64,000 bases of DNA from Agromyces mediolanus (GCF_023715325.1 NZ_JAMBNX010000003.1:350992-414991); one strand, 5' to 3'; counted from the first letter of the stretch, positions 1-8,812 are shown. Made by a program: numbers and translations. The notes: generated by a model from the sequence alone, not told the origin.

Positions 1-1
1 C

Positions 2-697
2 CTCCGCTCGCTGGTCAACACCCTGGTGATCCTCCTCGTCGGCGGCGCCGTGATCTTCATAGTCGGCTTCTTCTTCGCAGCGTTCATCCGGACCATGCGG
101 GGGCGGAACTTCATCCGTTCTGCGCTGTTCTTCCCGTTCATCGCGTCGCCGATCGCCCTCTCGATCGTGTGGGGCGTGCTGTTCCAGTACCGGGGCATCG
201 TGAACACCCTGCTCGGCGAGCTCGGCATCGAGCCGCTCGAGTGGCTGTCGAGCGAGAACATCTTCAAGATGGCCGTCACCGGCACCATCTGGGTGAGCGC
301 GGGGCTCTATCTCACCATCCTGCTCGCCGGGATCGACCAGATCCCGCCCATGTACTACGAGGTCGCGGAGCTCGAGGGTGCGAGCGCCTTCCAGCGGTTC
401 CGGTACGTCACGCTCCCGCTCTCCTGGGACGTCGCCTCCGTCGCCGCGATCCTCTGGACGATCGAGGCGCTGAAGCTCTTCGACTTCCTGTTCGCCTTCG
501 GCGGGGCCACGACGACGATGCCGCCGGTGGAGATCTGGAACTCCTCGCTCTTCGTCTACGGCCAGACCTTCGGCGACCAGGTGCCCGCGTACCGCTTCGG
601 GTACGCCTCGGCATCCGCGGTGCTCATGCTGCTGCTGTTCGGCGTCATCGTCGTACTGCTCCGGCGGATCCTCCGCAGGGAGCCGATCGAACTATGA
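2..697 (+). CDS. Carbohydrate ABC transporter permease, MalF-like (5' partial)
   Basis: The reading frame is open from base 2, so the true start lies upstream of the window. It is an inner-membrane permease of the binding-protein-dependent sugar importers. Several hydrophobic helices are visible, and the EAA cytoplasmic loop (YYEVAELEGASAFQRF, then TLPLSW) that contacts the ATPase lies near the middle. The second permease follows 58 bases downstream, and both precede hexuronate-type catabolic genes, so the cargo is probably a uronate or uronate-containing oligosaccharide (inference). The solute-binding protein would be expected upstream; the ATPase is not in the window and may be shared. Confidence 0.93.
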   Translation, partial: LRSLVNTLVILLVGGAVIFIVGFFFAAFIRTMRGRNFIRSALFFPFIASPIALSIVWGVLFQYRGIVNTLLGELGIEPLEWLSSENIFKMAVTGTIWVSAGLYLTILLAGIDQIPPMYYEVAELEGASAFQRFRYVTLPLSWDVASVAAILWTIEALKLFDFLFAFGGATTTMPPVEIWNSSLFVYGQTFGDQVPAYRFGYASASAVLMLLLFGVIVVLLRRILRREPIEL

Positions 698-755
698 CCC
701 GCCACCGCCCCCGCGGCCGGCCCACGCCGGACGCCCCGTCGAAAGAGGTGCACCG

Positions 756-1646
756 ATGAGCCCGCAGAACACGGCCCGCGCGCCTCGGCGAGCGTTCCAG
801 CGTGCCACGCGCTCCACTCCCGGCCGACTCTTCGGCTGGCTACCCCGCCTCGTCATCTGGCTCTTCGTCGGGTTCAACCTCGTGGTCCTCGCGATCACCC
901 TGTTGTCATCGGTGAAGACCACGAAGGACATCTTCGCGGCCCCGCTGGGCCTCCCGACCACGTGGGAGTGGGGCAACTGGAGCACGGCCTGGTCCAACAG
1001 CGGGTTCGCCGTCGGAGCGATCAACTCCCTCATCGTCGTCGGCTCGGCGTCGATCGCGGTCGTGGCGATCGCCGCGCCGGCCGCCTACGCGCTCTCGAGG
1101 ATGAATGTGCGCTGGGCCAAGCAGCTCTCGACCGCGTTCGTGCTCGGCATCGGCATCCCGCCGCACATCATCATCATCCCGCTGTTCATCGAGTTCTCGC
1201 AGCTCGGCCTCATCAACAGCAAGCTCGGGCTCATCATCGTGTACACGGGCGTCTCCTTGCCGTTCGCGGTGTTCCTGCTCACCGGCTTCATGGCCGCCGT
1301 GCCGAAGGAGATCGAGGAGGCAGCTTCCCTCGACGGGGCGGGGCCGATCGCGACGCTCGTCCGCATCTTCTTGCCGACCGTGCGCAACGGCCTGCTGACG
1401 GTGTTCATCATCACCGCGGTGAGCCTCTGGAACGAGGTGCTCATCGCCCTCACCTTCGTGCAGTCGAACGACAACTTCACCCTCGGGTTCTCGCTCATGT
1501 CCCTGCTCTCGGCGATCCAGTACAGCGGTGCGGACTACGGGCTGCTGTTCGCCGGCGTCGGCATCATGCTCGTGCCGATGCTGCTGCTGTTCGTCCTGCT
1601 GCGGCGATTCGTCATCGAGGGCATGACCCTCGGCGTCGGCAAGTAG
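756..1646 (+). CDS. Carbohydrate ABC transporter permease, MalG-like
   Basis: 296 residues, the second membrane subunit of the sugar importer. A hydrophobic helix at about 30-50 is followed by further membrane segments, and the EAA loop reads EIEEAASLDGAGPIATLVRIF near residue 190, as in the CUT1 MalG family. A GAAAGAGGTG ribosome-binding site sits just before the ATG at 756. The permease pair, then a hydrolase and three sugar-acid enzymes on the same strand with short gaps, forms one likely operon. Substrate specificity cannot be read from the permease itself. Confidence 0.94.
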   Translation: MSPQNTARAPRRAFQRATRSTPGRLFGWLPRLVIWLFVGFNLVVLAITLLSSVKTTKDIFAAPLGLPTTWEWGNWSTAWSNSGFAVGAINSLIVVGSASIAVVAIAAPAAYALSRMNVRWAKQLSTAFVLGIGIPPHIIIIPLFIEFSQLGLINSKLGLIIVYTGVSLPFAVFLLTGFMAAVPKEIEEAASLDGAGPIATLVRIFLPTVRNGLLTVFIITAVSLWNEVLIALTFVQSNDNFTLGFSLMSLLSAIQYSGADYGLLFAGVGIMLVPMLLLFVLLRRFVIEGMTLGVGK

Positions 1647-1694
1647 CCGCGCACCGCGCCATCAACGACGCACCCATCTCGAAAGGACCTGCAC

Positions 1695-2768
1695 GTGACC
1701 ACCCCAGCCGTCCCGCTCGGACATCGCAATCTCAGCCCGAACGCCTGGCTCCTCGACCGGGCCAGGAAGCACACCCCCCGGTTCCACTTCGACCCGGAGA
1801 CCACCGACGTCGAGGCCTGGCGGGAGAAGACGCTCGCCGCGGTCCTCGCGACGCTCGGCGAGGAGCCGCCGGCCTGCGAGCCGAACCCCGTGCTGCTCGG
1901 CGAGATCGAGCTCGACGGCTTCATCCAGCAGCGCTGGATGATGGACGTCGAGGACGGACTGTCCACAATCGTGGCGGTGAACCGGCCGAGCGGCGGCGGC
2001 GAGGAATCGACCTGGGCCCCGATCCTCTGCTGGCACGGCCACGACATGGGCGGCAAGGAGCCCATCATGGGCAACCGCTCGACCGCGCTGCTCCGCTCCT
2101 ACGCGGACGACGGCTACAACTACGGCGCGGTGATGGCGCGCCACGGCTTCGTCACCATCGGCGTCGACTGGATGGGGCACGGCGACTTCGACGAACAGCG
2201 GAAGTGGCGCATCAGCTCGCCCCAGAAGGGCGTCGAGATGGACTGGTGCGACACGTACTACCTCAACGCGACCAACCTCGGCATGACGCCGCTCGGCATC
2301 AACATCGCCCACGGGAAGCGCGTGCTCGACTTCGTGACCACGCTCCCCTACGTGCAGGACGGGCCGATCGGGGTGATGGGCGTCTCCGGAGGGGGCACGA
2401 TGTCGCTGTGGTCGGCGCTCGCGGACCCGCGCATCGCGGCGACCGAGATCATCTGCTACTCGGACACCTTCCCCGACTTCGGCTTCCGCGACAGCAACTA
2501 CTGCGGCATGCAGATCACGCCGGGCCTGTTCTCGCTGGTCGACGTCTCCGATCTGCAGGGGCTGCTGTTCCCCCGCGCGCTGATGGTCGACCTCGGGTTC
2601 TTCGACGACTGCTTCATGCTCGAGTCGGCCGGCCCCTGCGCCGACCGCGTCGAGGAGATCTATCGACGGGCCGGTGCGTCGCACCGGTTCCGCCGACAGC
2701 TGTTCGCGGCCGGGCACAGCTGGTGCGACGAGCAGTCCGCCGACTTCTTCGGGGAGCACCTGCGATGA
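1695..2768 (+). CDS. Alpha/beta hydrolase, acetyl-xylan-esterase / dienelactone-hydrolase-like
   Basis: 357 residues starting at GTG 1695 behind GAAAGGACC. The nucleophile elbow G-V-S-G-G is near residue 231. A possible acid lies in the ALMVDLGFFDD segment near 298, and the catalytic His is probably in AAGHSWCDE near 340, giving the order of a Ser-Asp-His hydrolase. There is no signal peptide, so it acts in the cytoplasm. The HGHDMGGKE segment near 115 resembles the oxyanion region of Abhydrolase_7 proteins. It sits between the importer and uronate enzymes and overlaps the next gene by ATGA, so removal of an acetyl or methyl ester from imported pectin- or xylan-derived sugars is a reasonable inference, not shown by sequence. 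Confidence 0.82.
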   Translation: MTTPAVPLGHRNLSPNAWLLDRARKHTPRFHFDPETTDVEAWREKTLAAVLATLGEEPPACEPNPVLLGEIELDGFIQQRWMMDVEDGLSTIVAVNRPSGGGEESTWAPILCWHGHDMGGKEPIMGNRSTALLRSYADDGYNYGAVMARHGFVTIGVDWMGHGDFDEQRKWRISSPQKGVEMDWCDTYYLNATNLGMTPLGINIAHGKRVLDFVTTLPYVQDGPIGVMGVSGGGTMSLWSALADPRIAATEIICYSDTFPDFGFRDSNYCGMQITPGLFSLVDVSDLQGLLFPRALMVDLGFFDDCFMLESAGPCADRVEEIYRRAGASHRFRRQLFAAGHSWCDEQSADFFGEHLR

Positions 2769-4201
2769 GCGGACAGGAGCACTGCGAACTGACGATCGAG
2801 ACGGTCGCGGGCGAGCGCCTGCTCGCCGTGGCGGGCGCCTCGGACCGGGAGCGCGCCCGGTTCGAGCGGATGGCGCCGGGCCCTCGCGCCGGCGTGTCGT
2901 ACGGCCCGCTGTCGGCGCGCAACGCGGCGGCCGCCCGGATCGTCCGGCCGAACCTCGCACCCCGACCGATCGGGCTGTCGACCTCGGCCGGCACCGGGGA
3001 TCGGCTCGGCCTCGCAACCCCGGGTCAGGCCGCAGCATTCCGAGACTTCGCGCCGGGCCTGCGAGCGATCTTCGCGCAGCAGTCCATTCGAGAGATGGAC
3101 CGCCTGGGCCGCAGCCCGCAGCAGGTGCTGGACGACGCCACGTTCGGCTGCATCGAGGCCGGTTGGACCGCTCCGGTCGGCGCGGATGCCGACCATCTGA
3201 AGACCACGGACGACATCGACCGCTGCCTCGCCGCTGGCTTCAGCCTTTTCACGATCGACGTGGGCGACTTCGTCGAGGCGTGCGACGCGGTGCCGTCCGA
3301 CGCTGAGCTGGCCGGGCTGCCCTGGGCCGAGCTCGAGGACGACCTCGCCTCGGCCAGGCGCCGATACGCCTCGCTTCGACTCGAGCTCGACTCGGGCGTG
3401 CAGACCGTCGGCGAGGCCGAGCTCGCCCATGCGATGGGCAAGTACGGACGAGCTGTCGCCATGGGAGCGCGACTCGCCCGTCACCTGATGGACCGCGCCA
3501 GCTCTCCCGTCGAGATCGAGATCGCCGTGGACGAGACCGACGAGCCGACGACCTCGGAGGAGCACATCTACATCGCGACGGAGCTCGCGCGCCTCGGCAT
3601 CCGCTGGGTGAGCTTCGCTCCTCGCCATCTCGGCTCCTTCGAGAAGGGCGTCGAGTTCGCCGGCGACCGCGCAGCGCTGTACGACGCGATCTCCCGGCAC
3701 GCCGCGATCGCGCGGGCGCTCGGGCCCTACAAGATCGGCATGCACTCGGGCTCGGACAAGTTCAGCATCTACGACGGCGTGATGGAGCACACCCGGGGAC
3801 TCGTGCACCTGAAGACCTCAGGCACCAGCTATCTCGTGGCGCTCGGCGTCCTCGCGACGCAACGTCCCGAGCTCTTCCGGCGGGCCTACGAGGCGAGCCT
3901 CGCCGCGTATCGCGCCGCCCGCGCGAGCTACCAGGTGTCCGCGGAGTCCGGCGCGGTCCCCGCCCCTGACGCGCTCGCCGACGCGGAGCTGCCGCGCCTG
4001 CTGCTCGCCCCGGCGACGCGGCAGATTCTGCACGTCGGCTACGGTGCGGTGCTCCGCACGGCGGACGGAGGCGGTGCGTCGTTCCTCGGCACGGAACTCG
4101 TCACCGCACTCTCGGACCACCACGACGAGTACCGGGCCGATCTCCGTGCGCATTTCGGCCGACACCTCGCCCCGTTCTCGGCCGTGAAGGTCCGCTCGTG
4201 A
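2765..4201 (+). CDS. uxaE: Tagaturonate epimerase family protein (UxaE-like)
   Basis: 478 residues. The start ATG at 2765 overlaps the preceding stop as ATGA. The sequence resembles the tagaturonate/fructuronate C4-epimerase family, with the segment MHSGSDKFSIYDG near residue 325 and conserved FTIDVGDF and EIAVDETDEPTT stretches. UxaE interconverts D-tagaturonate and D-fructuronate, joining galacturonate breakdown to the glucuronate branch. The neighbours are an SDR that could reduce fructuronate and a mannonate dehydratase, exactly the next two steps. The family call is by motif memory; the exact substrate is inferred from context. Confidence 0.78.
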   Translation: MSGQEHCELTIETVAGERLLAVAGASDRERARFERMAPGPRAGVSYGPLSARNAAAARIVRPNLAPRPIGLSTSAGTGDRLGLATPGQAAAFRDFAPGLRAIFAQQSIREMDRLGRSPQQVLDDATFGCIEAGWTAPVGADADHLKTTDDIDRCLAAGFSLFTIDVGDFVEACDAVPSDAELAGLPWAELEDDLASARRRYASLRLELDSGVQTVGEAELAHAMGKYGRAVAMGARLARHLMDRASSPVEIEIAVDETDEPTTSEEHIYIATELARLGIRWVSFAPRHLGSFEKGVEFAGDRAALYDAISRHAAIARALGPYKIGMHSGSDKFSIYDGVMEHTRGLVHLKTSGTSYLVALGVLATQRPELFRRAYEASLAAYRAARASYQVSAESGAVPAPDALADAELPRLLLAPATRQILHVGYGAVLRTADGGGASFLGTELVTALSDHHDEYRADLRAHFGRHLAPFSAVKVRS

Positions 4202-4980
4202 CGATCGCCCCGTCGGTCGCCGGCCTGTTCGACCTGGAGCGGAGCACCGCCCTGGTCGTCGGCGGCACCGGCGTCCTCGGCGGCCGATTCTGCGAGGCGC
4301 TGGCCGCCGCCGGCGCTGAGGTCGCGGTCGCCGGTCGCTCCCGCGAGCGCGGCGAGCAGGTGGTGCGCCGTGTGCTGGACGCCGGCGGTGCGGCGCGGTT
4401 CGTCGAGCTGGATGCCACAGACCGGGCGTCCGTCGAACGCGTTGCCGCGGACTGCCGGGAGCGGGGAGGAATCGACATCCTCGTGAACGCCCCGGGCGTC
4501 AACAGCGCGACACCGTTCGAGGAGATCACCGACGCCGAGTGGGAGCTGCTGCTCGACACGAACCTCGGATCGATGTTCCGGACGATCCAGGCGTTCCGGC
4601 CACAGCTGGCGGCCGCCGGGGGCGGCAGCATCATCAACATCTCCTCGGCCTCTTCCGGCCCGCCGCTGTCGCGGGTGCTGGCCTACGGGGTCGCAAAGGC
4701 CGGCGTCAACAGCCTCACCCAGTACCTCGCCCGGGAGCTCGCACCGGACGGGATCCGCGTCAACGCGATCGTGCCGGGGTTCTTTCCCGCCGAGCAGAAT
4801 CGTGCGCTGCTCAGCGAGGAACGGGTCTCCGACATCGTCCGGCACACCCCGATGGGCCGCCTCGGCGAGCAGCACGAGCTCGACGGCGCGCTGCTCTGGC
4901 TCGCCTCCGGCCGAGCCTCCGGCTTCGTCACCGGTGCGCTCATCCGCGTCGACGGCGGGTTCTCCGCCATGACTATCTGA
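4198..4980 (+). CDS. SDR family oxidoreductase, probable D-mannonate oxidoreductase / fructuronate reductase
   Basis: 260 residues, a classical short-chain dehydrogenase. The start GTG 4198 overlaps the previous stop (GTGA). A glycine-rich nucleotide motif GGTGVLGG lies at about 21-28, the NxxG-type segment NAPGV near 101, the catalytic Ser in NISSASSG near 147 and YGVAK near 162-166; the C-terminal RVDGGFSA is typical. Lying between the epimerase and the mannonate dehydratase, it probably reduces fructuronate to mannonate in place of the unrelated UxuB. The assignment of substrate is contextual. Confidence 0.87.
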   Translation: MTIAPSVAGLFDLERSTALVVGGTGVLGGRFCEALAAAGAEVAVAGRSRERGEQVVRRVLDAGGAARFVELDATDRASVERVAADCRERGGIDILVNAPGVNSATPFEEITDAEWELLLDTNLGSMFRTIQAFRPQLAAAGGGSIINISSASSGPPLSRVLAYGVAKAGVNSLTQYLARELAPDGIRVNAIVPGFFPAEQNRALLSEERVSDIVRHTPMGRLGEQHELDGALLWLASGRASGFVTGALIRVDGGFSAMTI

Positions 4981-5040
4981 GATCACGCCCGACCGCACCC
5001 CGCGGCTCGCCCCTCCCCTCCCCTGCAGAAAGGAACCGGT

Positions 5041-6279
5041 GTGAAGATCGAACGCGCCGAGGTGATCGTCACCAGCCCGAATCGGAACTTCGTCACGTTG
5101 AAGCTCACCACCGACGATGGCCTGACCGGTCTCGGCGATGCGACCGTCAACGGCCGGGAACTGGCCGTGGTCTCCTATCTCACCGATCACGTCGTCCCCC
5201 TGCTGCTCGGACTCGATGCACATCGCATCGAGGACACGTGGCAGTTTCTCTATCGGAGTGCGTACTGGCGCCGAGGGCCGATCACGATGGCGGCGATCGC
5301 GGCGGTCGACATGGCGCTCTGGGATCTCAAGGGCAAGGCGGCCGGCCTGCCGGTCTACCAGTTCCTCGGCGGCGCCTCGCGCAGCGGGATGATGGCCTAC
5401 GGGCACGCCTCGGGGAAGGAGCTGCCGGAGCTGTTCGATTCGATCCGGGAGCACCAGGAGCTCGGTTACCGCTCGATCCGCGTCCAACCCGGCGTACCGG
5501 GGCTGAAGGCGATCTACGGCGTCGCCTCCAACACCGGCCTCGCCGGCAACGAGGGCGTCAGATACGACCACGAGCCGGCGCAGCGCGGCGTGATGCCCAT
5601 GCTGGAGGACTGGGACACGCGCGCGTACCTGCGGCACGTGCCGACGGTCTTCGAGGCGATCCGCGCGGAGTTCGGCGCAGAGCTGCCATTGCTGCATGAC
5701 GGCCACCACCGGATGACCCCGCTGCAGGCCGCCGCCTTCGGGAGGTCGCTGGAGCCGTACGACCTCTTCTGGCTGGAGGACTGCACGCCGGCGGAGAACC
5801 AGGAGGCGCTCCGCCTCGTCCGACAGCACACCACGACCCCGCTCGCCATCGGCGAGGTGTTCAACACGATCTGGGACTTCCAGGCGCTGATCAAGGAGCA
5901 GCTGATCGACTACGTGCGAGCGGCCTCGACGCATTTCGGCGGCATCAGTCCGCTGAAGAAGGTGATGGACTACGCCGCCCAGTATCAGATCAAGTCCGGA
6001 TGCCACGGACCGACCGACATCTCACCGGTCGGCTTCGCCGCGCAGCTGCACGTCGGGCTCGCGATCCACAACTTCGGCATCCAGGAGTACATGCAGCACG
6101 GGGCTCGCACGAACGCCACCTTCGAGCAGTCGATGACCTTCGTCGACGGGTTCCTGCACCCGGGCGAGCGCCCGGGTCTCGGCGTGGAACTTGACGTCGA
6201 CGAGGCCGGCAAGTACCCCTATGTGACCGCCTACCTGCCGTACAACCGCCTGGCGGACGGGACCGTCCACGACTGGTGA
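5041..6279 (+). CDS. manD: D-mannonate dehydratase family protein (ManD, enolase superfamily)
   Basis: 412 residues, GTG start at 5041 behind AAAGGAAC. The N-terminal MKIERAEVIVTSPN and the capping segment AYWRRGPITMAAIAAVDMALWDLKGK are ManD/RspA-like. Active-site residues are in place: the Asp and His of HDGHH near 219-221, Glu in WLEDCTP near 246, Glu in IGEVFN near 271 and His in GCHGPTD near 321. ManD dehydrates D-mannonate to 2-keto-3-deoxy-D-gluconate. Family members vary from efficient mannonate dehydratases to low-activity proteins, but the operon partners favour a catabolic role. Last gene of the operon; it faces mutM convergently. Confidence 0.9.
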   Translation: MKIERAEVIVTSPNRNFVTLKLTTDDGLTGLGDATVNGRELAVVSYLTDHVVPLLLGLDAHRIEDTWQFLYRSAYWRRGPITMAAIAAVDMALWDLKGKAAGLPVYQFLGGASRSGMMAYGHASGKELPELFDSIREHQELGYRSIRVQPGVPGLKAIYGVASNTGLAGNEGVRYDHEPAQRGVMPMLEDWDTRAYLRHVPTVFEAIRAEFGAELPLLHDGHHRMTPLQAAAFGRSLEPYDLFWLEDCTPAENQEALRLVRQHTTTPLAIGEVFNTIWDFQALIKEQLIDYVRAASTHFGGISPLKKVMDYAAQYQIKSGCHGPTDISPVGFAAQLHVGLAIHNFGIQEYMQHGARTNATFEQSMTFVDGFLHPGERPGLGVELDVDEAGKYPYVTAYLPYNRLADGTVHDW

Positions 6280-6308
6280 CGTGCCCCACCCGGTGACGTG
6301 CGCCACCG
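6275..6308. repeat. Two-copy 17-bp tandem repeat
   Basis: GGTGACGTGCCCCACCC at 6275 is followed directly by GGTGACGTGCGCCACCG at 6292, and a degenerate GGCGACGTGAGA follows at 6318. The repeat begins inside the ManD stop codon and fills most of the 50-base convergent gap to mutM. Function unknown; it may be a small duplication. Confidence 0.7.
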
Positions 6309-6319
6309 ACTGCGGTCGG
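6306..6319. terminator. Possible weak bidirectional hairpin between manD and mutM
   Basis: CCGAC at 6306-6310 pairs with GTCGG at 6315-6319 around a TGCG loop, in the short gap between the two convergent genes. There is no T-run on either side, so termination is only a guess from position. Confidence 0.25.
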
Positions 6320-6329
6320 CGACGTGAGA

Positions 6330-7298
6330 TCAGCCGGCTCGTCGCGCCCGCAAACGCTGGCAGCGCGGGCAGAAGTGCGAGGAGCGGTTCATGAACGGCT
6401 CACGCACCATGAGCGTGCCGCAGCGCGGGCAGGCCTTGCCCTCGCGACCGTACGCGTTCAGGGAGTGCGCGAAGTACCCGGACGCCCCGTTCACGTTCAC
6501 GTACTGGGCGTCGAAGCTCGTGCCGCCCTCGGCGAGGGCCTTCTGCAGCACCCCGCGCACGGCCTCGAGGAGCTCGCCTGCCCGGCGCGCACTGACGCTC
6601 GACGCGGGCTGCTCGCCGTGCAGGCGCACCGCCCACAGCGACTCGTCGGCGTAGATGTTGCCGATGCCGCTGACGAGCGTCTGGTCGAGCAGCACGCGCT
6701 TCACGGCGGAGTGCCGTCTCGCGAATGCCATGAGGAAGCCGCGCTCGTCGAAGGCCGGGTCGAGCGGGTCCCTGGCGATGTGCGCGACCTGGCTCGGCAC
6801 GAAGTCCGCCCATTGCCCCGTCACTCCGGCGGAGAACCCGGCCGCACGGCCGTCTGGCGTCGGCGCCATCCGGTCGATCGCCATCGAGCCGAAGATGCGC
6901 TGGTCGACGAAATCGACACGGAGCTCGCCGTGGTCCTCGTGCTCGAGGTGGATGCGGATGCGGGCGTGCGCGTCGCCGCCCGGATGGTCGGGCGTGCGCA
7001 GCAGCACCTGCCCGCTCATGCCGAGATGCGCGACGAGCGCCCGCGGCTCGGCCGGCGCCTCGGATGCCTCGGATGCCTCGGATGCCTCGGATGGCAGGAT
7101 CGGCAGCCAGAGGAACTTGCCGCGGCGGACCGCGGCGGCGAAACGCGCCCCGACGAGGCTGCGCTCGAAGTCACCGCTCGCGGGATCGTGCCGCTTCAGC
7201 GACCGCCGGTCGAGCACCTCGACGCCGGTGACGAGCGCACCGGTGACGGCGGGAGCGAGACCGGCGCGGACGACCTCGACTTCGGGGAGTTCGGGCAC
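6330..7298 (-). CDS. mutM: Formamidopyrimidine-DNA glycosylase (Fpg/MutM)
   Basis: 322 residues, somewhat longer than usual. It begins with PELPEVE after the initiator Met, giving the catalytic Pro1 and Glu2. The C-terminal zinc finger has four Cys (CPRCG near 282 and FCPRCQ near 310). It excises 8-oxoguanine and formamidopyrimidines and cleaves the abasic site. The extra length is partly a SEA tripeptide repeat in a loop near residues 69-80 (DNA repeat at 7058-7093). It begins one base after the rnc stop, as in the conserved rpmF-rnc-mutM order. Confidence 0.97.
   Translation of the reverse strand: MPELPEVEVVRAGLAPAVTGALVTGVEVLDRRSLKRHDPASGDFERSLVGARFAAAVRRGKFLWLPILPSEASEASEASEAPAEPRALVAHLGMSGQVLLRTPDHPGGDAHARIRIHLEHEDHGELRVDFVDQRIFGSMAIDRMAPTPDGRAAGFSAGVTGQWADFVPSQVAHIARDPLDPAFDERGFLMAFARRHSAVKRVLLDQTLVSGIGNIYADESLWAVRLHGEQPASSVSARRAGELLEAVRGVLQKALAEGGTSFDAQYVNVNGASGYFAHSLNAYGREGKACPRCGTLMVREPFMNRSSHFCPRCQRLRARRAG
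7058..7093. repeat. 9-bp in-frame tandem repeat (4 copies) in mutM
   Basis: Four perfect copies of CCTCGGATG (plus strand) lie head to tail, encoding Ser-Glu-Ala repeats in the surface loop between KFLWLPILP and ALVAHLGMSGQ. Nine-base units keep the frame, so copy number could vary without inactivating MutM. Confidence 0.9.
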
Positions 7299-7299
7299 C

Positions 7300-8010
7300 T
7301 CAGCCCGCGCTCAGGGCGGTCCAGGCTTCGAGCGCCGCGGCCATCTCGGCCTGCTTCTTGCTCGATCCTTCGCCTGAGGCCCGGACGAGCTCACCCACGG
7401 AGACGGTGGCGAGGAAGTGCTTGCTGTGATCGGGACCGCTCTCGGCGACCTCGTACACGGGCGGCGGGGAACCGAGCCGCGCGGCGGCTTCCTGCAGACT
7501 CGTCTTCGGGTCCATCGCTGCACCGAACCGCGCGGGGTCGCTCATGAGCGGGGCGACGAGACGCAGCACGAGCGCCGTCGCGGCATCGCCCCCGGCGTCG
7601 AGGTAGGTCGCCCCGATGATTGCCTCGACCGTATCGGCGAGGATCGACGGCTTGTCGGCACCGCCGGTCATGGTCTCACCGCGCCCGAGCCGGATGAAGC
7701 GGCCGAGGCCGATCGCGCGACCGACCTCCGCCAGCGCGGCGCTCGAGACGAGGCTCGCCCGTCGCTTGGCCAGCTCGCCCTCGTCGAGCTCGGGGTGATC
7801 GCGGAACAGCCGCACCGTGACGGCCTGACCGAGGATCGAGTCGCCGAGGAACTCGAGGCGCTCGTTCGTGGGGATGCCGCCGTTCTCGTACGCGAACGAC
7901 CGGTGCGTGAGCGCGAGCAACAGCAGCTCGGGGGCGATCTCGATCTGCAGCGTCTCCTGGAGCGCTGCGAGGTCTCGATCCGCAGTTCCCGTCTGCCGCG
8001 CGTGCGCCAC
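7300..8010 (-). CDS. rnc: Ribonuclease III
   Basis: 236 residues, normal length. The catalytic signature NERLEFLGDSILG is near residue 50, with the second acidic cluster EAIIGATYLD near 125. A double-stranded-RNA-binding domain occupies about 160-232 (SLQEAAARLG to KKQAEMAAALEAW). It processes rRNA precursors and structured transcripts. It follows rpmF by 28 bases and is followed by mutM after one base, suggesting co-transcription. Confidence 0.97.
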   Translation of the reverse strand: MAHARQTGTADRDLAALQETLQIEIAPELLLLALTHRSFAYENGGIPTNERLEFLGDSILGQAVTVRLFRDHPELDEGELAKRRASLVSSAALAEVGRAIGLGRFIRLGRGETMTGGADKPSILADTVEAIIGATYLDAGGDAATALVLRLVAPLMSDPARFGAAMDPKTSLQEAAARLGSPPPVYEVAESGPDHSKHFLATVSVGELVRASGEGSSKKQAEMAAALEAWTALSAG

Positions 8011-8038
8011 GACCGGTCGTTCGGAGTCCGAGGGCCGA

Positions 8039-8242
8039 CTAGACGTCGGCGACCTTCCGGCCCTTGTACTCGAGGAAGAGCGGGGTGCCCGCCGAGTCCT
8101 CGACCACGCGCGCGCGGTGCGGGAGGCTGTAGGTCACCTTGCCGTTCTCGACGGTCTTGACGAGCGTGGGGACCTCGGCCTTCCACTGCGAACGGCGCGC
8201 GTGGGTGTTGGCGCGTGACTTCTTCCGCTTGGGAACAGCCAT
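8039..8242 (-). CDS. rpmF: 50S ribosomal protein L32
   Basis: 67 residues beginning [20 protein letters not shown], the universal L32 N-terminus. There are no CxxC pairs, so this is the zinc-independent type. It lies 9 bases after DUF177, its usual partner. Start ATG at 8242 has a GAGAGAG-rich leader. Confidence 0.98.
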   Translation of the reverse strand: MAVPKRKKSRANTHARRSQWKAEVPTLVKTVENGKVTYSLPHRARVVEDSAGTPLFLEYKGRKVADV

Positions 8243-8251
8243 GTCTCTCTC

Positions 8252-8812
8252 TCAATCTCTCTCAGAATCAGCGCTGCCCGCGGCAGCGCCCTGGTCTTCG
8301 GAAGCCTCGAACCCGGCGAGCGCGGCCCATCGAGGGTCGCGCTGCTCGGACGTGACGAGTTCCGGATGATCAGCCAGACGCTGCCCGGTCACAGGGTCGA
8401 GACCCGGGCAATCAGGCCGGCACACCGGCTGGAAGGGCAGTGCCAGCACTACCGCATCTCGGATAAGCGGTTCAAGATCCACGTGGTCGTCTTGAACCTC
8501 ATACTCGAAAGCTTCCCCAGAATGATACGCGAAAAGCTCCTGGAACTCGACTTCGACGGGCACGGCGATGTCGATGAGGCACCGACTGCACTCCCCCTCG
8601 GCCACCGCATCGAGCTCGACACTCGCGAGAACCCCCTCGTGCACCGACTCCAGCCGAACGTCGAGCTCGAGCTCGGAGCCTTCGCGGACGGCGACGAGGC
8701 CCTCGCCGAACTGGGCCGGCGCGGGGACGTCGAGCTCGACCTCACGCATCTCGCCAGGGCGGTGCATGACGTCGCGCACGTTGATGCGGAACGGGGAATC
8801 GTGATGGGCCAC
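8252..8812 (-). CDS. DUF177 (YceD-like) protein
   Basis: 186 residues from GTG 8812. PFRINVRDVMHRPGEMREVELD is the typical beginning of the family; it carries CSRC near 90 and CRPDC near 140, a likely metal-binding set. DUF177 genes nearly always precede rpmF and are implicated in 23S rRNA or ribosome metabolism; the biochemical role is not settled. The frame is open further upstream, but no start codon lies between here and the end of the upstream transglutaminase gene, and a TAGAAT box 8 bases upstream of the GTG supports this start. Confidence 0.9.
   Translation of the reverse strand: MAHHDSPFRINVRDVMHRPGEMREVELDVPAPAQFGEGLVAVREGSELELDVRLESVHEGVLASVELDAVAEGECSRCLIDIAVPVEVEFQELFAYHSGEAFEYEVQDDHVDLEPLIRDAVVLALPFQPVCRPDCPGLDPVTGQRLADHPELVTSEQRDPRWAALAGFEASEDQGAAAGSADSERD

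Noticed and set aside
962..2764. N-terminal extension of the UxaE-like protein by about 600 residues
   Set aside because: It is an out-of-frame reading of the permease and hydrolase genes; conserved sequence starts at 2765.
7058..7093. CRISPR-like repeat
   Set aside because: Nine-base units without spacers, inside a coding sequence; no cas gene in the window.
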